IMG/VR virus record: IMGVR_UViG_3300047319_000560
Coordinates: 1 to 23,922 of that record
Origin: a virus
DNA: 23,922 nucleotides
Strand: one strand, 5' to 3'
This document shows positions 23,001 to 23,922 of this stretch, in pieces (position 1 is the stretch's first letter; every line of letters begins with the position of its first letter). Below the pieces are notes generated by a model, which worked only from the letters and a program-made list of their open reading frames with translations, was not told the origin of the DNA and made no database searches. Made by a program: the position numbers and the translations under genes.

Positions 23001-23149
23001 TGGCGCCAGGCTCGCCGGCGGGACGGGCCCAGCAACCGGCGCAGGCGCAGCCTGTTCCCACGGAGACCTCTTTGCCGGAAGGCACACCAGCCTATGGCCC
23101 CGGCGGCAAGCAGCTAGTCGTCAAGGACGGTAGATGGCAACCGCGCTAG
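20036..23149 (+). CDS. Large ejection protein with muralytic-like domain and C-terminal repeats
   Basis: The start at 20036 avoids overlap with the previous gene. The product has 1037 residues. The N-terminal ~100 residues are helical. Residues about 117-235 look like a lysozyme/transglycosylase-type domain: KAQELGIDPNIAAKVYGSEG with candidate catalytic Glu142, then TSFGPLQLHY (158-167), and WGQWYGAAKVGVGPWDGIG. Next is a long Pro/Ala-rich linker (about 240-610) with an 18-nt tandem duplication. Residues about 636-800 hold four short repeats starting near 638, 678, 720 and 763, with (S/T)P then a GFTPKPG-type turn. The C-terminus is helical (KSLAAIDENLATVENAIEQAKAG). This fits P22 gp20/gp16-like internal proteins that open peptidoglycan during ejection; catalytic function is inferred. 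Confidence 0.75.
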   Translation: MAVYDFSSGLGLLGQGIDSLGASLKDSFKTGQSQALATALANGDYAGAMQAAAASGDTATVLKLQDLKRQQGESQSMLDIYNTYKNLQPGTGAPAMPGAAPATTSGVNPPGYDPASVEGKIRAKAQELGIDPNIAAKVYGSEGKSGYYGDKDAAGNYTSFGPLQLHYKTGGGGMGNVGGMGDQFTAATGKNARDPSTIDDQIDFALRQAKQHGWGQWYGAAKVGVGPWDGIGRTTAGSQVAAPVAMAGGNRPAPDTTTATPAPALADVPAPGAAPAAAAGAAYPQLVQAPLPPVRPAGLGPSLVPPAPAGPSMPAVPSAATATDPAVATFLSSHVGPEAAVRLLQAPPDTPVAKLVPPGVLQSDDMLKTAGVFVEEARQALSGGMPHGAPPGLQGKLGAPPSNILPPAPLDASLGTPTVPPPATAAARVDPSALARPALPPAAGFDAAPALAPAPVAPPVVTASAPSPVAAPSPVAAPAPAPSPDASGTTPPVGAGAAATTAPAPVQPPAGLDVPGASMTPAERGNQVQQAALEALKAPETPPPPPDKAPAVKLPPTPAAAAAGDPAASAAATTSPAVAQSLARTRPGSDERMMLLALMMRAAAGSANPTGNMKFVEMLAGIEKSHQDQFEKTKTILSPQELAAIPGFTPKPGAIYQRDAFGNISVTEGAAQPKRAVSPQEIATLLPGFTPKPGVGYQIDPATNAISEVAGAAEPWHIMTPAEVKAERLTDATVPGRVWARQGLTGKPEPIDAPDQEKVVDITPAQQAKFPGAIAMHSGGKKDGQPFYPPAAIEKSPEMLYNARLPVAQKLGLQQGTPEFNTYMATGTMPKVELSVSQQKLVDESNKSLAAIDENLATVENAIEQAKAGKMNFGVTGRVAQALSGLPGMGTEASANTAAIDADIQNTILGNLRTIFGGQVRVSEMNRAMGLKPSTTQSQAEFLAKAQDYTTHLRNLQAQEQRRNAAMSNGSFWQKGAGAGSPAALPTPVAPGSPAGRAQQPAQAQPVPTETSLPEGTPAYGPGGKQLVVKDGRWQPR
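21428..21463 (+). repeat. Perfect 18-nt tandem duplication in the Pro/Ala-rich linker
   Basis: GCTCCTTCACCTGTCGCA occurs twice with no gap, encoding a duplicated APSPVA hexapeptide within the linker of the ejection protein. Because even synonymous bases are identical, the duplication is probably recent, by replication slippage. Confidence 0.9.
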
Positions 23150-23922
23150 ACCTGCCGGAGGGCTTCTCACTCACCCCGCCCTCGGCGCCGTTGCCGGGCG
23201 ACACGGGAGCGCCGGCGCCCAAGGGCCAGCTGGTTGTCCCGATCCCGCTGCAGCGCGGCGCCCCGGCTTCGCCAACCCCGGTAGGACCGCCTGCGGCGGC
23301 ACCACCCGCGCTGACTGTTCCTGCAGCTCCGGCTGAGGACATGCCGTCCTTGCCGCCGGCTTCTGCGGCCACGCTACCGCCGGGGTTCACGCTCGACCAG
23401 ACGGCGACACCAGGCACGGCAGAGGCGATCGGGCGTGGCATGGCCTCGGGTGCCACCCTCAATTTCTATGACGAGATGGCTGGCTTGTCGGCAGCCTCGG
23501 GCGAGCGCGGCAAAGATGACCCAATGTCGGCCTGGCAGCTGCTCAAGGGCGGCTTCAAGCTCCTGACGGGCGATGACGAGGCGGGGCAACGCTACGAGGC
23601 CGAGGCGGCAAAACAGCGCCAAGCCGAGGCTGCCGCAACAGCCGCTCATCCGATCGCACACTTTGCCGGCGAGGCCGCCGGGATGGTTCCAACCTTCCTT
23701 GCAGGCGGGGCAGTGGCGCCGGCCTTCAAAGCCATTCCGGGCATCGGGCCAGGCCTGGCGGCGACCTTGACCGGACAGGCCGCACCAGGTGCCGGTCTAC
23801 TGGCCCGTGGAGGGGCGCTGGCAGCCTCAGGCGCCGGTTACGGCGCGCTTGCCGGAGCCGGCGCCGCCGATGAAGGCAACCGGCTCCAAGGGGCGGTGCA
23901 GGGTGGTCTGACGGGGGCGGCG
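23134..23922 (+). CDS. Glycine-zipper ejection/internal virion protein, 3' end beyond the window
   Basis: The ATG at 23134 lies 6 nt after AAGGA (23123-23127) and overlaps the preceding gene by 16 nt. The frame stays open to the window edge (263 codons). The N-terminus is Pro/Ala-rich and starts LDLPEGFSLTPP; a second LPPGFTLDQT copy of the same motif occurs near residue 81. Then comes IGRGMASGATLNFYDEMAGLSAA, a charged helical stretch (GQRYEAEAAKQRQAEAAA), and hydrophobic Gly/Ala runs (FAGEAAGMVPTFLAGGAVAP; GAGYGALAGAGAA). This succession is typical of podovirus internal proteins that insert into or cross the cell envelope with DNA. C-terminal domains cannot be seen, so any enzyme activity is unknown. 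Confidence 0.75.
   Translation, partial: MATALDLPEGFSLTPPSAPLPGDTGAPAPKGQLVVPIPLQRGAPASPTPVGPPAAAPPALTVPAAPAEDMPSLPPASAATLPPGFTLDQTATPGTAEAIGRGMASGATLNFYDEMAGLSAASGERGKDDPMSAWQLLKGGFKLLTGDDEAGQRYEAEAAKQRQAEAAATAAHPIAHFAGEAAGMVPTFLAGGAVAPAFKAIPGIGPGLAATLTGQAAPGAGLLARGGALAASGAGYGALAGAGAADEGNRLQGAVQGGLTGAA

Overview
The window is a contiguous run of virion-morphogenesis genes from a tailed phage or prophage. All genes are on the + strand, tightly packed, often with ATGA, GTGA or TGATG stop/start overlaps, and GC-rich with a strong preference for G or C at third codon positions. The set of a P22-type portal, gp4-like and gp10-like tail adaptors, a gp7-like DNA-transfer protein and large ejection proteins, without a tape measure or a contractile or long-tail module, points to a short-tailed (podovirus-like) particle. 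The host is probably an alphaproteobacterium, perhaps of the Rhizobiales. This is inferred from base composition and from a phage-borne protein with a PEPxxWA-type PEP-CTERM sorting signal, which implies a host with an exosortase. No integrase, repressor or tRNA is visible, so lytic phage versus prophage cannot be decided here.

Layout: 1-282 is a structured, apparently non-coding leader with a solitary CRISPR-repeat-like unit and a 14-bp hairpin. 283-4581 holds the packaging genes: large terminase, a 30-residue membrane peptide, a small unknown protein and the portal. 4591-7453 holds a holin-like membrane protein, a large probable virion protein and a small partner. A terminator at about 7522-7547 closes this block.

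7566-13365 is an accessory, host-facing cassette between portal and scaffold. It contains a PEP-CTERM protein, a proline-rich repeat protein and three consecutive proteins with signal peptides, the last resembling a beta-helical spike or fibre. 13423-16035 is the head block: scaffold, N4-gp56/DUF4043-like major capsid protein and a probable decoration protein. A second solitary CRISPR-repeat-like unit sits immediately after the capsid stop codon, and a terminator follows at about 16045-16069. 16104 to the end is the neck and ejection block: a small acidic protein, gp4-like adaptor, gp10-like tail hub, a small unknown protein, gp7-like transfer protein, a 1037-residue ejection protein with a muralytic-like domain, and a further ejection protein cut by the window edge.

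The points most worth following are: (i) two CRISPR-repeat-like solitary units in non-coding positions, resembling phage RNA-based anti-CRISPRs; (ii) a PEP-CTERM protein and three Sec-exported proteins inside a virion operon; (iii) an out-of-phase ~150-nt coding-like insert inside the nuclease domain of the terminase; and (iv) sharply bounded patches of different codon usage in the portal and capsid genes. Family assignments come from recognising sequence patterns, not from database searches.
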